Positions 1-13,188 of a stretch of 64,000 nucleotides of DNA are shown one piece after another. Positions within the stretch are counted from its first letter, which is position 1. The number at the start of each line of letters is the position of its first letter. Source of the stretch: Pinus tabuliformis (lineage: Eukaryota; Streptophyta; Pinopsida; Pinales; Pinaceae); assembly GCA_031772625.1 (NCBI GenBank), contig CM062820.1, forward strand, positions 87,464,069 to 87,528,068, written 5' to 3'. Position numbers and translations under genes: made by a program. The notes under the pieces were generated by a model. It searched no databases and was not told where the DNA came from. It saw only the letters and a program-made list of their open reading frames with translations.

Positions 1-440
1 TAAGGAGTTTTAGGTTGGGGAATAGGTGTACCTAGCCGTCAAGCACAAGACTATCTCCTTGAGAATTGGATCATGTGCCAAATTGAAACCTTGATTTTCT
101 AGAGCTTTCAAGATTCTTGAGAGGATTGGACCAATCACCTATCAGCTTGCACTTCCTCCAACAGTGATAGTCCATGATGTCTTCCATGTGTCATTTCGTA
201 AGAAGTATGTTAAATATGTTGATCATGTGATTGACTGGTATGTATATCCGTTGGAGCCAGAAGGAGAATTCCAGTAGAAACCTCAGTGCATTTTGTAGAG
301 AAATATGCTCATGCTCCAAAATCAAGAAATCGAGGAAGTTAAAGTGAAATGGAAGCACTTTGGGCCCGATGAAGCTACACCGGAGATGGTTGAACATATG
401 TGTGCTATGTATCCTTCTCTATTCACTGGTTGGGTGAATG
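1..440 (+). pseudogene. Chromovirus (Ty3/Gypsy) pol 3' end: integrase C-terminus and chromodomain, decayed
   Basis: Read with frame changes, about 98-240 gives an integrase C-terminal segment (ILERIGPITYQLALPP, then VHDVFHVSFRKKYV), which matches the tail typical of Del/Tekay-type chromoviruses. About 310-430 gives a chromodomain-like stretch (QEIEEVKVKWKHFGPDEATPEMVEHMCAMYPSLF, here in two pieces: VKVKWKHFGPDEATPEM and the final MYPSLF). Chromodomains of these elements are known to direct integration into heterochromatin. Stops occur near 290 and 297, so the copy is dead. The rest of pol lies left of the window. The LTR start proposed at 747 fits this element. Confidence 0.8.
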
Positions 441-746
441 TTTTTGGAATATGTTTTGGTGTGATGTTTGGTACATGTGTATATATGTATATATGTATAT
501 GGATGTAAATACCACCATGTGCTATGTTATAAAGCTCCGATATGTGGTATGGGTGTCATGTCATTATCATTTTCATGTTGTTATGTTTCTCATGTTGATT
601 TTATTTATAGCAGGTTGTTCATTCTAAATACTACAACAAGCTAAGTTATAAATCTCCATGGTAAGTATGTTTTTCATTTCAGCAATCTTGTTGGTTGTAA
701 GTGTCATTGGACACCAGGGACGGTGTTCCCCCAAGCATGAGGGTTC

Positions 747-2812
747 TGTAACAGCCCTAGTAAAAATTCATGTAATAAAGTTAGTAAAGGAAAAATAATA
801 ACTAAGCTCATGGGACATGCATTCCAATATGGATGTTGGGAAATAAAACATAGTGACGAGGATCAATTGTGATTAATTAATGGCTATGAAAATTGGAAAA
901 GGCTTTAGATAGGCATGAGGCATTAATTGGCATTTTATTTATGAAAATAATGGAAAATAGTAGAAAATAAAGGTGAAAGGTCATAGGTTGCATGTGAGGA
1001 GGAAAATGAAGGAAAAAAATGAAAAATTGAAGAAATTAGAGGCCTCATTAATAAAAAGCCTTTTGAGCATCATTTGACAGACTTTTGTCAGTTCAGTTTT
1101 GGAGCTCTCATTTTCTATTCTCTCTCTCTCTCTCATATTCTTGGACACTTAGAGTTTTATTGGAGGAGTGATGCATACTTTGGATTTTGAGCAAGAAGGA
1201 AAAATAAGAGTAGGAAAGCATAAGAGGACATTAGGATCAATAGCTACAACTGGTTTTTCTTGCAAGTACCAAGTTGCATGTATGTTTTCCTTGGTAGTTT
1301 TGGCATGCATGGCACATACATGTGGATTATTGGTTATGATCTACCATTGGCATGGAGGATTTCCTGGATTGACAACGACTTTTCCGAGTCTTGTCATTTC
1401 CTGGGTAGCCATTGTGTTGTGGGTTTTGTCTTTCTTTTTTCGTTAATTCTCATGTTTCTTTGGCTGTGAGTTGAGCTACTAGTTCCTGGAGCCTTGGTTG
1501 GACAAACACTCTAGAAGCCCTATAAGAGCTTTGGTTGAGCTACTAGTCTTGGAAGCCTTGGTTGGAAAAATGTTCTGGATCCGTTATTGGGCTGAGTTAC
1601 TAGTCTTGGAATCCTTGGTTGGAAAAATGCTCTAGACCCTGGCAATAACTATTCCTAAAATCCTTGGTTGGAAAAAACACTTTGAAGTCCTCGAAAACTT
1701 GGGTAGAGACCAATCTAGTGATGGTTAGTGATGTTCGACCATGAGGTGGAATCATTGGTTGAGGATTGATGTGGTTTGGCCTCTCAAAGCCTTGTTTGGT
1801 TTTGTTCGATTTGTTTCATGAGATCCCACATTCATGCTTGGAATATGACACAGGGTGATTGGCTGAAAGAGAGATTTGATTCAGCCCAATCTATGCTCAG
1901 GTGGTAAATGGAAGTCTCTTCCTTGGTTGGATTTGCATATGTTAATAAGAGATCTTTTTCCTTGGTATTCTCATTAGTAAATGTGCTTGATATTATGTTC
2001 ATTAATGGTAGTTTCCTCATTGATATATCTCTAGTTATTTGTTGTTTATAAGTATGTTTTATGACATTTATGATGTATGGTTCTCATCATATTTTGATTA
2101 GTATATGAAATTTTGTTGAATGAATGACCTAATAGATAACAATGCAGTTATTGTTAAGAGATATCAGTCCTCTTTGATGATTCTGAGATAAGTATGAGAC
2201 CCCTATACTCAAATATGTTGTTGTGACCTATAGATTACATGTTTGTGATATGTTTATGAAATGCATGTCATGGCTAGTAGGGTTCAAATCAATTCCTTGT
2301 CCAATTTTTTTTCATTAGTACCCTTGTTTCAATGTTATTTCTCAATTCTGAAAGTTTAATGAAGTTTGGGGTAGTGGAGTGAGTCCTGGTCCAAAAACGT
2401 GGCATAAAATCTGGGGTCATTGGCACAGAACTTCCTAAACAAGGCCATAGTCGCATGGATGCCTTGTTGTTGGAGAGATTGGAGGGTCACAATGGCATGC
2501 ATGCCTTTTCATGGGAGCAGTTGATGCTCTAAGGAAATCAAAAAGAAAGTTATCTCAGGGGTTGGTTGGCTCCTGAAGTTTCTGTAGCTTCTGAGGAAGT
2601 TCAACTTGGTCTTCTCATGCCGGTTCCACTTCATTAATTGTACATGGGGAGTTGAATCATATCATAGTAAGTCTTCATCACATGTTTACCGCGGTGGAGC
2701 GATTAGCTTGGGTAAATTAGGGAGGAGGGCTTTACAGTGGTACCATCATTTTAGTTCATATAGTTCAAGATTAGGATTTATGAGATCTAAATAAAATCAT
2801 TGTGTATCACTA
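747..2812 (+). repeat. Probable 3' LTR of the upstream chromovirus (right end uncertain)
   Basis: A sequence opening TGTAACAGCCCTAG at 747 follows a G-rich tract (gcatgagggttc) downstream of the chromodomain. That is the usual position and opening of a Del/Tekay-type 3' LTR. No second LTR is in the window to fix the right border; a CA immediately before the Copia-like segment at 2813 is the guess used here. No gene is supported inside. The region holds a (TC)n run near 1120-1135 and a short degenerate tandem repeat at about 1485-1700 whose units each contain CCTTGGTTGGA. Confidence 0.4.
1485..1700 (+). repeat. Degenerate tandem repeat, ~50-65 bp units
   Basis: The phrase CCTTGGTTGGA recurs at about 1492, 1556, 1612 and 1662, each time with a nearby CTACTAGT-like or GCTCTAGA-like segment. 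This makes about four degraded units. It lies inside the proposed LTR. Confidence 0.6.
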
Positions 2813-3800
2813 CAGCCGAGATGATATGTTATTCTTTGGTAGTTGTAAGGATTCAATTTGTGATTTGAAATATCTCCTTTCAACACAATTTGAAATGAAG
2901 GACATGCGGGTTGAAAAATATGTATTATGAATGGATATCAAGAGAGACAAACTAAATAAATGGCTCTATTTGATCTAGGTCAAATGTGTACAATCTATGC
3001 TACAACATTTTTAGATGGAAAATTGCAAACCATTAAGTGTGTTAATTTTTTTGGGAACTACGCTTACAATGGATGACTTTTCGGCAACATGTATATAAAT
3101 GGAGGATATGGCCTCTATTCCTTATGCTTGTGTAGTTGGTCATTTGGTGTATGCTATGGAAAGTAAAAGACCATACATTTGCTAAACTGTGGTAGCCTTG
3201 ATTTGATTTGTGGATATCTTGGACATGAATACTAGGGTACTATGAAGAAGATCTTTAGATATTTGTGAGGTGCCACTGAATATTCCATTTACTATCATAG
3301 GGATGTTTCAGGAGAACTTCACTAAATATATATATAGGATTATGCAAGCTTTTATTGGGATAGGGATGATAATAGAAGGAGATACAGAAGTGTTTATGTG
3401 TATGAATTGTTTGGTGGAGTCGTGAGTTGTAAGAGCAAGTGACAAATTTTGGTTTTTATTTCCATTACAAATGTAGAGTATATGGTACCTAGTCACATGT
3501 GTAAGGAGACTACCTATATTATGAAATAATGCTCATAAATAGAGTTCATTCAAAAGGCTATCTTGATTTAATGTGATATCAATAGTGTCATTTTCCTATA
3601 TAAGAACTCAAATATTCATGCAAAAACGAAGCATATAGAAATCTAATACCATTTTGTTAAGGACATGGTATAGAATGGAAAGGCAACACTTGACACCTTG
3701 CAAAATGTGGTATATGCGTTCACAAAACTAGTGAGCCCAGAGAAATTTTAGTGGTGTTGTGAGTCTATGGGACTTCTTGGCCTTAAAAATTAACACATAG
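2813..3800 (+). pseudogene. Ty1/Copia reverse transcriptase C-terminus and RNase H, decayed
   Basis: In frame from 2816 the DNA reads RDDMLFFGSCKDSICDLKYL then STQFEMKDM, matching the Copia YVDDM catalytic motif and the conserved FEMKD block. Later pieces include IPYACVVGHLVYAMESKRPY (the PYA..G.LMYA..RPD block, near 3117-3180) and SNIHAKTKHIEI near 3610-3645, which matches the TKHID block at the end of Copia RNase H. A KF..C..GLLGL-like tail ends near 3785. Many in-frame stops make it a pseudogene. The gag, integrase and first half of RT are absent, so it is a 5'-truncated copy abutting the LTR-like sequence to its left. Confidence 0.8.
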
Positions 3801-5540
3801 TTTGATGTATTCTCCAATTTACCCTTCCAATATATATGAAAATTGAGATAATATTCTGGTTAGTGTGTCATACACCTTGTAGTGTTCTTGACAATTATTA
3901 TGGTGATGTTTAAGAACTTTATAATGTTGTCAAGAATTATTGTAATGCTACTAAAAAAATTGTTGCACTATTGAGAACTTGAAAATGTTGCTAAGAATTA
4001 TTTCAACATTTCTAAGATCCTTATAATACTGCTAAGAATAATTATTGTGCAGAAAACATTTACAACACTAGAAAAATTATTTCAATAATGTTGCAAGGAA
4101 TATTTCAAAAATCACGGAGTGAATATTTCTCCAATTCTTTAGAGCATACATAAAAAATGGTATAGAGAATATGTCAATGATAGTAAAAAGAATATTTCAA
4201 CAATGTTATAGGGAATATTTCATCTTTCAAATAGGAAATACTTCAACACTATAACCATGAATATTTCACTAGTTTTGGAGAGAATACTTAAACAATGAGT
4301 AATGGTAAAGAATCACATATACGTGGTTTTCAATATGCAAAATGGGTAAACCATAAATAGTTTATGGTTTTACTATGCCTTTTCATTGAGTGTTGGAGTG
4401 GATAAAAAAAATGTAAGAGTAATTTCAACTGACGATTAAGCAATTGAATTTTGTCTAGATTTAAGCCACTAATGAAGAATCTTCTATACAACACATAAAC
4501 TTGGTATTATAACCATTTTATTGTTGAATAATTTGTGAGAGTGCTCTACACTATGGGCTTTTCGCTTGGCATGCTTTTTTTTTTATATTTTATTGTTAAT
4601 AGTTTGTATTCATTTCATATGTCTACAATTATTTTAAACTGAATTTTATACACATTTGTCTCTTTTGGATTCGTATCGGAAGGATATTCTACACCTCAAC
4701 TTCCATTCAAGAAATAGAATGCAAAATAGATATAATAAAACGCATTTTTTACATGATTATATATTGTCAAGGAACTTGATCTAAAACACGTTGATTTTAG
4801 TGGATCACCCTTGACTTCCTGTTGACAAATATAAAGGAGAGCCTTTAGTGGTTGCTAATGAAATAAAATTTCCATTCCAAAACCTCACATGCAAATGCAA
4901 GGCAATAATCAATGATCCCTCTAAACTTCAAAATTAGTTATATATTAGCTTAACATGTTAAACTATTGTTAACTATTTTTAAAATAATTTCTATGATATA
5001 TAAAATTATAATAATTTCTATGATATATAATATCATAATTTTATGTACAGTTCAAATGTTTTATGTTTTTGGCCTTTTTCACTAGAATTTTGTGGTAAAA
5101 GTTTAGGTAAAATCATTTTTTTATTATTTAAAATATATTTTTCAAGTATAAATGATATTAGTTTGTTAAAAAGTCTCTAAAACATACAAATTCTACACAC
5201 TCAACAAATCAAATATGTGATTTAACATATTCAGAGAAAATTATCAAAAAATATGCCAAAAAAAACTAAAATGTATAACATTTAATAAATGTCCAAAAGT
5301 ATATACCTATTTAGACACAACCAAAAATATTTAAGACATTTTTATCAATATAATTTTACATATATATATATAACAAATTTTATACTTATATACTTCAGAC
5401 TTTATTTTAAGATAAACAAACTACTTTCATCACATAATCATTCAATTAAACAAATATTTCAAACTCATACCATTTTTAAAAACATTCTATTAAAAAAATC
5501 TATCACATCCAAAAACCTTCTTTCTAGAAAACTAAGAAAA
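3801..5540. other. AT-rich spacer, no gene seen
   Basis: No coding signal on either strand. About 3870-4290 is made of diverged short repeats built on AAGAATTATT and GGGAATATTTC phrases, each separated by about 35-45 bp. The rest is plain AT-rich DNA. Confidence 0.6.
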
Positions 5541-5542
5541 AT

Positions 5543-5804
5543 TTTTACATTAAAATACCAACTCAGCCAACAATGATTTCAACCACTCAACCAACAACGA
5601 TTTCAACCACATGTGTTGTCTCATAAAACACAAATAAAAATTCCATATTTCAAAAACAAACTTGAATACTACCTTTTACATTAAAATACCAACTCAACCA
5701 ACAATGATTTCTACCACTCAACCAACAATGATTTCAACCACATGTTTTATCTCATAAAACACAAATAAAAATTCCATATTTCAAAAACAAACTTGAATAC
5801 TACC
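5543..5804 (+). repeat. 131 bp tandem duplication
   Basis: Two head-to-tail copies, 5543-5673 and 5674-5804, each start TTTTACATTAAAATACCAAC and end CTTGAATACTACC. They differ at only a few positions. Each copy also carries an internal repeat of CAACCAACAATGATTTCAACC. The surrounding open frame (5289-5576) is low-complexity and not credible as a gene. Confidence 0.9.
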
Positions 5805-6250
5805 TTTTCACTTTATTTGAAAATTAATCCTAGTGAATGCTAAAAAAAATTCATATTACTAAAATTTACATATTGCAACAAAATTTACATTGCTAAAAAA
5901 AATTTACAAATCTCAACGAAACGTGTATAGTACGTTTTAGCTTTGTTCGGAATTTTAATTCAATTAAATGTTAAATACATTCAAGTCTATATATAAAGTT
6001 AATTCATTAGAAGTGTCAGCCCATGAATGCTGGACTATTCACGTTAAATTGATCTTTGTAAAAGTTATATTTTATTATTACCCGATGAGAGAATAGCCCA
6101 CTAATCTCGGCTGACTCGTGCCATTCTTCTGGTCAATATTGTTAGATTAGCCATTCTTGCAGTCAATATCGTTAGAGTTTTCGTTACTTTGAATAAATCC
6201 CCACAGTTTTCGAGCCTTCGATTTCGTGTGGAAAAGAGTGACAACTTCCA

Positions 6251-6358
6251 TATAAAGATTAAAACAAAAAAAATCAACTATCAACATCAATTTATGAACA
6301 GGGATATAAAGATTAAAACAAAACAGAAATCAACCATCAACATCAATTTATGAACAGG
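6251..6358 (+). repeat. 54 bp tandem duplication upstream of the peroxidase gene
   Basis: TATAAAGATTAAAACAAAA at 6251 recurs at 6305, and both copies end ATCAATTTATGAACAGGG. Period 54. It sits about 520 bp upstream of the peroxidase TATA box. Confidence 0.85.
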
Positions 6359-6773
6359 GAAGAAGACTTGAATTTTGTTAAAACACTCGAGGATGAAAGG
6401 AACAGGGATGAGGAGTTCAATTTTTGTAAAACACTCAGCGATTTGTGAATTTTATGAGTAGGCAGAGTTTGGTACCAAAATCATAAAAGCTATAGTGACC
6501 GTGGAAATTGTAACAGAGACTACTACTACTAAGTTACGTAAACAGATCAAATCCCTCGTTACAACTTTCTCTGGCAAGATCTGGCGTGGGCCATCCAGTT
6601 TGAAAACTTGGCACATGACTGCTATCGTCATACGTGTTTTTTTAGGATAAGTATCTATCCTTCTCTATAAATGCTGGACACCAAATTATATCAACTACCC
6701 CGAAGACTTTTATAATGGACTGGGTCCCTTTCCTTCTCTCCAATCTTCTGCTTGCAGCATTCCAATATTTGCC

Positions 6774-6784
6774 CTTATAAATTG
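6774..6784 (+). promoter_or_regulatory. TATA box of the peroxidase gene
   Basis: TTATAAATTGG with the core TATAAA starting at 6776 lies 94 bp before the ATG. A start site about 30 bp downstream would give a ~64 nt leader with no upstream ATG. A second candidate, CTATAAATG near 6665, is about 110 bp further up and would give a longer leader. Confidence 0.65.
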
Positions 6785-6869
6785 GCCATCGAATATTTCG
6801 CAAAATCATTCTGCAAGATTGCCAATTAGCAAATTGGTTGCTTTTGGAGCGCTTGTTCCAACAGCAAAA

Positions 6870-8862
<1,993 letters not shown>

Positions 8863-8997
8863 TCAACCAACCAACTGGTGAAGCAGCCGTTGTGTGATCA
8901 ATTTCATTGCTATGTTGCATTGTAATTTGTAGTAGAAGTATTTGATTGATCTCCATGGATACCGTATTCCTGTCAATGTATCTCAAGCAATAATCCG

Positions 8998-9079
8998 GCT
9001 TACATTACAATAATAAAATTTTAAACTTTATCAGTCCTGCTTACATTACAATATTAAAATTTTAAACTTTATCAGTCTT
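8998..9079 (+). repeat. 41 bp tandem duplication spanning the poly(A) region
   Basis: GCTTACATTACAATAATAAA at 8998 recurs at 9039 as GCTTACATTACAATATTAAA. Both continue TTTTAAACTTTATCAGTC. Only the first copy keeps a perfect AATAAA. Confidence 0.9.
9012..9017 (+). terminator. Poly(A) signal AATAAA of the peroxidase gene
   Basis: AATAAA lies 150 bp after the stop codon in AT-rich sequence, a normal plant 3' UTR distance. The duplicated copy 41 bp on has ATTAAA. Confidence 0.55.
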
Positions 9080-10480
9080 ATAAAGTGGATTTGCGAAGAA
9101 CTGTCTGTTGTATGTTTCACTTGGCAAATTATTAAAAAAAAAAAACCAGCAGATTTGTTGATAAATGGAAAGTGTGTTTTAGTTATATCTTTAGGATTAG
9201 GGTTTTGGTTGGATAATGATTTGAATTTATATTTATTATTGAAAAGTTTGAAATATTAAAATTTATGTGTATTATTCATAGTAATTATATTTATTAATAT
9301 AAATATGTTAGTTAAAAAATATATTTTAAAAATCATAAAGTATGTAATTATGTCGATAGGTGCCTCTCTATCGAAATTGGCAAGTTAATCATTTTCTTAA
9401 TTAATCTTTTTTGATCGGATGGCGTGAATTGAAAGATGCCGGTATATTCTTGTAGTAATCACTGAATCAATAGATGAAATTAGCTACAATAACTTTCTTG
9501 CATATCTAGAACACATACTTAGACCATACTTAAATTAATTTTTTACAAAGCATGATTAAAAATTTATTGTGTCTCTCGTTGATAACCACGTATGTAGGAT
9601 TAAGAAAAATGAAATAAAAAAATTACTGTCGAACACCCGTCTTTCATAGTGGCTTTGAAAGTGGTCTCTTTGCATTTTGAAATGTATGCGTGGTTGAAGC
9701 ATAAGGACACGTTTTGATCGATTACAATGATGGTTGAAGGATTTATGCCCAACAATCATCCATAACCATGACAATGAGATATGTAGGCATAAATTCGAGT
9801 AATAAGGGGACGTTTCATGAATTACAATGAAGGTTGAACCATTTGTGCCCGACAATTATCAATAACCATGACAATGAGGTATGTAGTGATTGATCGATGA
9901 AACATTTCTTTAATTTAGTTAAATACAGTCGAAATGTGAAACGCTCTGCCTATTCGTATTCTCCTCCATCAGCCGTTTTGAGTTTTGAGTTACATTACAA
10001 AAGTTTGAACCTCATAGTATGGCCCATTCGATATATTATAATCAAACGCTTCGTAGATGCATGCATTTCTTTGTTAGCGCTTAAGGTTGTTGGAATTGTT
10101 AAAGGATAACTGGAATGCCGGCTTCTCTTGGCATCTATCTAGTAAAAGAGGTGGGAAATCTCATTGTGTTTTTAATTGTTTCCAAGCTCTCGCTATCTCT
10201 AATAATTTGGTGTAGTTCATGTCTGATTGAGTTATTCCCTACTATTTTTTCAGGTTTCAGCATTGGAGAAACGCTTTCTTAGTGATTGTCAAATGCTCCG
10301 TGGATGCATGCATTTCTTTCTTAGCACTTAAGGTTGTTGGAATTACTATTTTTTCAGGTTTCAAAGGCGTTTAGAAATCGTTCTTATAGGTATGTACATT
10401 TTTTCTTTCTGCGATATTTTTCCACTTTAATTCAAATGAGATGACTAGCCCGTGGAGAAAAAAGAAGGGAATCGATTGTG
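9080..10480. other. AT-rich spacer with short direct repeats
   Basis: No gene is supported. Two ~65 bp segments about 100 bp apart (near 9720 and 9820) both read ATTACAATGAxGGTTGAA and end CCATGACAATGAG. Two ~55 bp segments 241 bp apart (near 10050 and 10291) share GATGCATGCATTTCTTT and TTAAGGTTGTTGGAATT. The open frame at 9556-9855 on the minus strand crosses these repeats and shows no family resemblance. Confidence 0.6.
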
Positions 10481-10489
10481 CATAAACTA

Positions 10490-12290
10490 TTTACAAAGGA
10501 AAATGCCCGCATAAACATACATTTCCGCCCTTCTGTAAAGCCTTACGTTTGCCGAGGTTTAACCTCATCGCAATTGGCCATCGGTCCTACCACGGTCATG
10601 CGTATATATATGTATCTTCATCGCCCCTTCCGCTCCGATATGCAATATCGAAGCGTTAATGTATGTTTTAGCATTAAACCACTTTAACGAAAATATATGG
10701 ATCGCACAGAAAACCCGCTCCGAATCATATATATAGTGGATATCAAATTTTATAGATTCGCCACTATACGCCCATCGGTTCCGGGTCTCCAAGCCTTTGC
10801 ATTCCGCACTCCGATCTGCGCTTCCTCTGATTGCGATTTGTGATTAGATCTTGACCGTCGATCCAATCCATGATCCGACAATTGAGATTAAGTCGTGCGA
10901 TCGCATATCACTCAAGCTCAATGCCAAACTCCTTCCACTTCCATACGCCGATGCGATATCTTTATGGACCCGATAGGAATATAAGCCATTCCATAATATT
11001 TCAAGTCTGACAGTTGATTCCTACAATGTTTTCACTGTTTGTTTGTGTAATTAGGTTTTCCACTTGCGAGAGTTAAACTATATAATGAGCCCGCCGATGT
11101 GATATTTCATCTTCCCGATTCGATCTGCGATCTGACAGTTCAGATTAACTCGTGCAATCGCATATCGCTCAACCTCAATGCCTTCGTGATATCCTGGCCC
11201 GTAGAAAAAAGAAGGTCGTGGTTTCTTTTTTAAACGCTCTCCCAAAATTTATTCCTTCTCTGGTGTTGATCTTCTCCCTAAAGATCGAGACTTGAAACCA
11301 CTTCACAACCTTTACAAAACCTTCTATCACACATATATAAGCTTCCCGTTACAAAACCTTTGGTTACATATGTTTTTAACACATAAATCTATTGTCGGTG
11401 CATATTTCCTTATAAACGATTCACAATGGAAAATGTCTGCATAAACATAGCTTTCTGCCCTTCCGTATGGCCTTGTCACATTTCTCGAGGTTTAACCTAT
11501 ATGTATGTTCATCGCCCCTTCTGCTCTGATATGTGATATCAGAGCGTTAACGTATGTTTTAGCATTAAACCACTTTAACATAAATATATGGATTACACAG
11601 GAAACTCGCTCCGATTCATATATATAGCAGATCTCAAATTTTATAGATTCACCACTATACGCCCATCGGTTCCGGGTCTCCAAGCCTTTGCATTATGCAC
11701 TGTGATCTGCACTTCCTCCGATTGCGATTTGCGATCAGATCTTGACCGTGGATCCGATCCGCGATCCGACACTTGAGATTAAGTCGCGTGATCACATATT
11801 GCTCAAGCTCAATGCAAGACTCCTTCCACTTCCATACGCCAATCCGATATCTTTACGAACCCGATAGGGATATAAACCATTCCCTAAAATATTTCAAGTC
11901 CGACAGTTGATTCCTACTGTGTTTTTTCACTGTTTCTTTGTGTAATTGGGTTTTCCACTTGCGCGAGTTAAACTATATAATGAGCCCGTTGATGCAATAT
12001 TTTGCCTTCTCGATTCGATCTGTGATCTAATGGTTCAGATTAAATCGTGAGATTGCTTAACCTCAATGCCAGACTCCTTCCGCTTACATACACCGATCTG
12101 ATATGTTTACGAACCCCATAGGGACATAAACCATTTCCTATAATATTTCAAGTCTGGCACTTGGTTCCGACTGTGTTTTTCACCGTTTCTTAGTGTAATT
12201 GGGTTTCCGCTTGGGGGAGTTAAACTGTATAATGGCCCTGTCGATGTGATATTTCGCCTTCGCGATTCGATCTCAGCCATTGATCTTCCC
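10490..12290 (+). repeat. ~900 bp tandem duplication with a ~254 bp sub-repeat
   Basis: GCATTAAACCACTTTAAC occurs at 10671 and 11572, and CGCCCATCGGTTCCGGGTCT follows in both, giving a period of about 901 bp. Inside each copy a segment starting CTCAATGCC recurs after about 254 bp (10917/11174 and 11808/12062), and the second copy carries a longer extra sub-unit to about 12290. The DNA is rich in CGATC/GCGAT words, in contrast to its AT-rich flanks, and resembles in style the LTR and array DNA elsewhere in this window. Short open frames here are mirror images in the two copies and are not genes. Confidence 0.85.
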
Positions 12291-12510
12291 AGATCTAAGG
12301 GTTCCTGAGCATCTATCTTGGCTCCTGTGCTCATTCCTTTAACTTATAATTTATGCTAAGTCATCATTTTTGCTATTCTTTAAAGGTTTCGTCCCACTGT
12401 TATTTTGCCATGCACTCTTCCTCATGAGCTTTGATTGGTCCTTCTAATGGATTCAACACCCCATCTCGATCCTCCTCCTTATGTATTCTCTGTGTGATTG
12501 TTGCACTTCA

Positions 12511-12511
12511 C

Positions 12512-12554
<43 letters not shown>

Positions 12555-12581
12555 TATATATGTATATATATATATATATAG
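12511..12581 (+). repeat. Compound (CA)n(TA)n microsatellite
   Basis: An uninterrupted CA run of about 40 bp is followed by GATATATATGTA and a TA run. Open frames across it read poly-(TH) and are artefacts. Confidence 0.95.
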
Positions 12582-12725
12582 TTCGCTCATCTTCCACCAT
12601 TCGATGCTTACACTTATTCAATTTGGGATTAAATATCTCGACATATATATAAATCAATACATAATTACAAAGTAAGTGTAAGAAATGAAATTTCTCTATG
12701 ACACTTTATCATCATTACTTATGTT

Positions 12726-13020
12726 TCATGCATTTATACACAAATTATTAGTTTGGAAATCATAAGGTTCAACAGTCTCAACTGTTGCTTCACATATCAA
12801 CTCTTCAAACTGAACTTCATCTCCTTCTTGCACAACAACTTCTTCCTGTGTTGTCACATTTTCAAATATCAATATATTATCAAATTTTTTCTGCTGCAAT
12901 AAATCACTGCTTGTCTCATTTAACAGACATTCTCCATCCTCCTTTACATTGGTCATCCTCTATAAAACACTCCTCTGTTAATTTTTCTTCTCCCAGGGTT
13001 AAATCTTCTGCATAGGTTCC
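12726..13020 (-). pseudogene. Acidic protein fragment, frameshifted, family not recognised
   Basis: On the minus strand an ATG at 12956 opens 76 codons of acidic sequence (for example EEVVVQEGDEVQFEELICEA) ending at 12726. Just upstream, another frame reads LTLGEEKLTEECFIEDDQ over about 12955-13020, of the same acidic character, so one frameshift probably separates two parts of one exon. I see no domain. It lies back-to-back with the F-box pseudogene and 2 kb upstream of the Helitron gene, so it may be host DNA picked up by the Helitron. Composition-driven chance ORF is the alternative. Confidence 0.35.
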
Positions 13021-13188
13021 TTCCTTCTTAAGATATTTCAGTAGAAAATGGAAAATTGCTTTGCAAAATGGAAAATTGTGTGTGGTAAATTATGTATTTA
13101 TGTTACTTTTAATTTTATTCAACATTAAATTGTTTTGTTGATATCGAATGCCTTTTTTTTTACTGTTAGGTGGTTTCACTGTTTCATC

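Noticed and set aside
5289..5576. 95-codon open frame rich in I/F/K/N
   Set aside because: Low-complexity AT-rich DNA overlapping the 131 bp tandem duplication; no domain or splice signals.
6819..6869. Longer peroxidase N-terminus
   Set aside because: The extended frame begins at TTG, not ATG. The ATG at 6870 has a good context and starts directly before a signal peptide.
12431..12675. Open frames with poly-TH tracts
   Set aside because: They are the (CA)n(TA)n microsatellite in translation.
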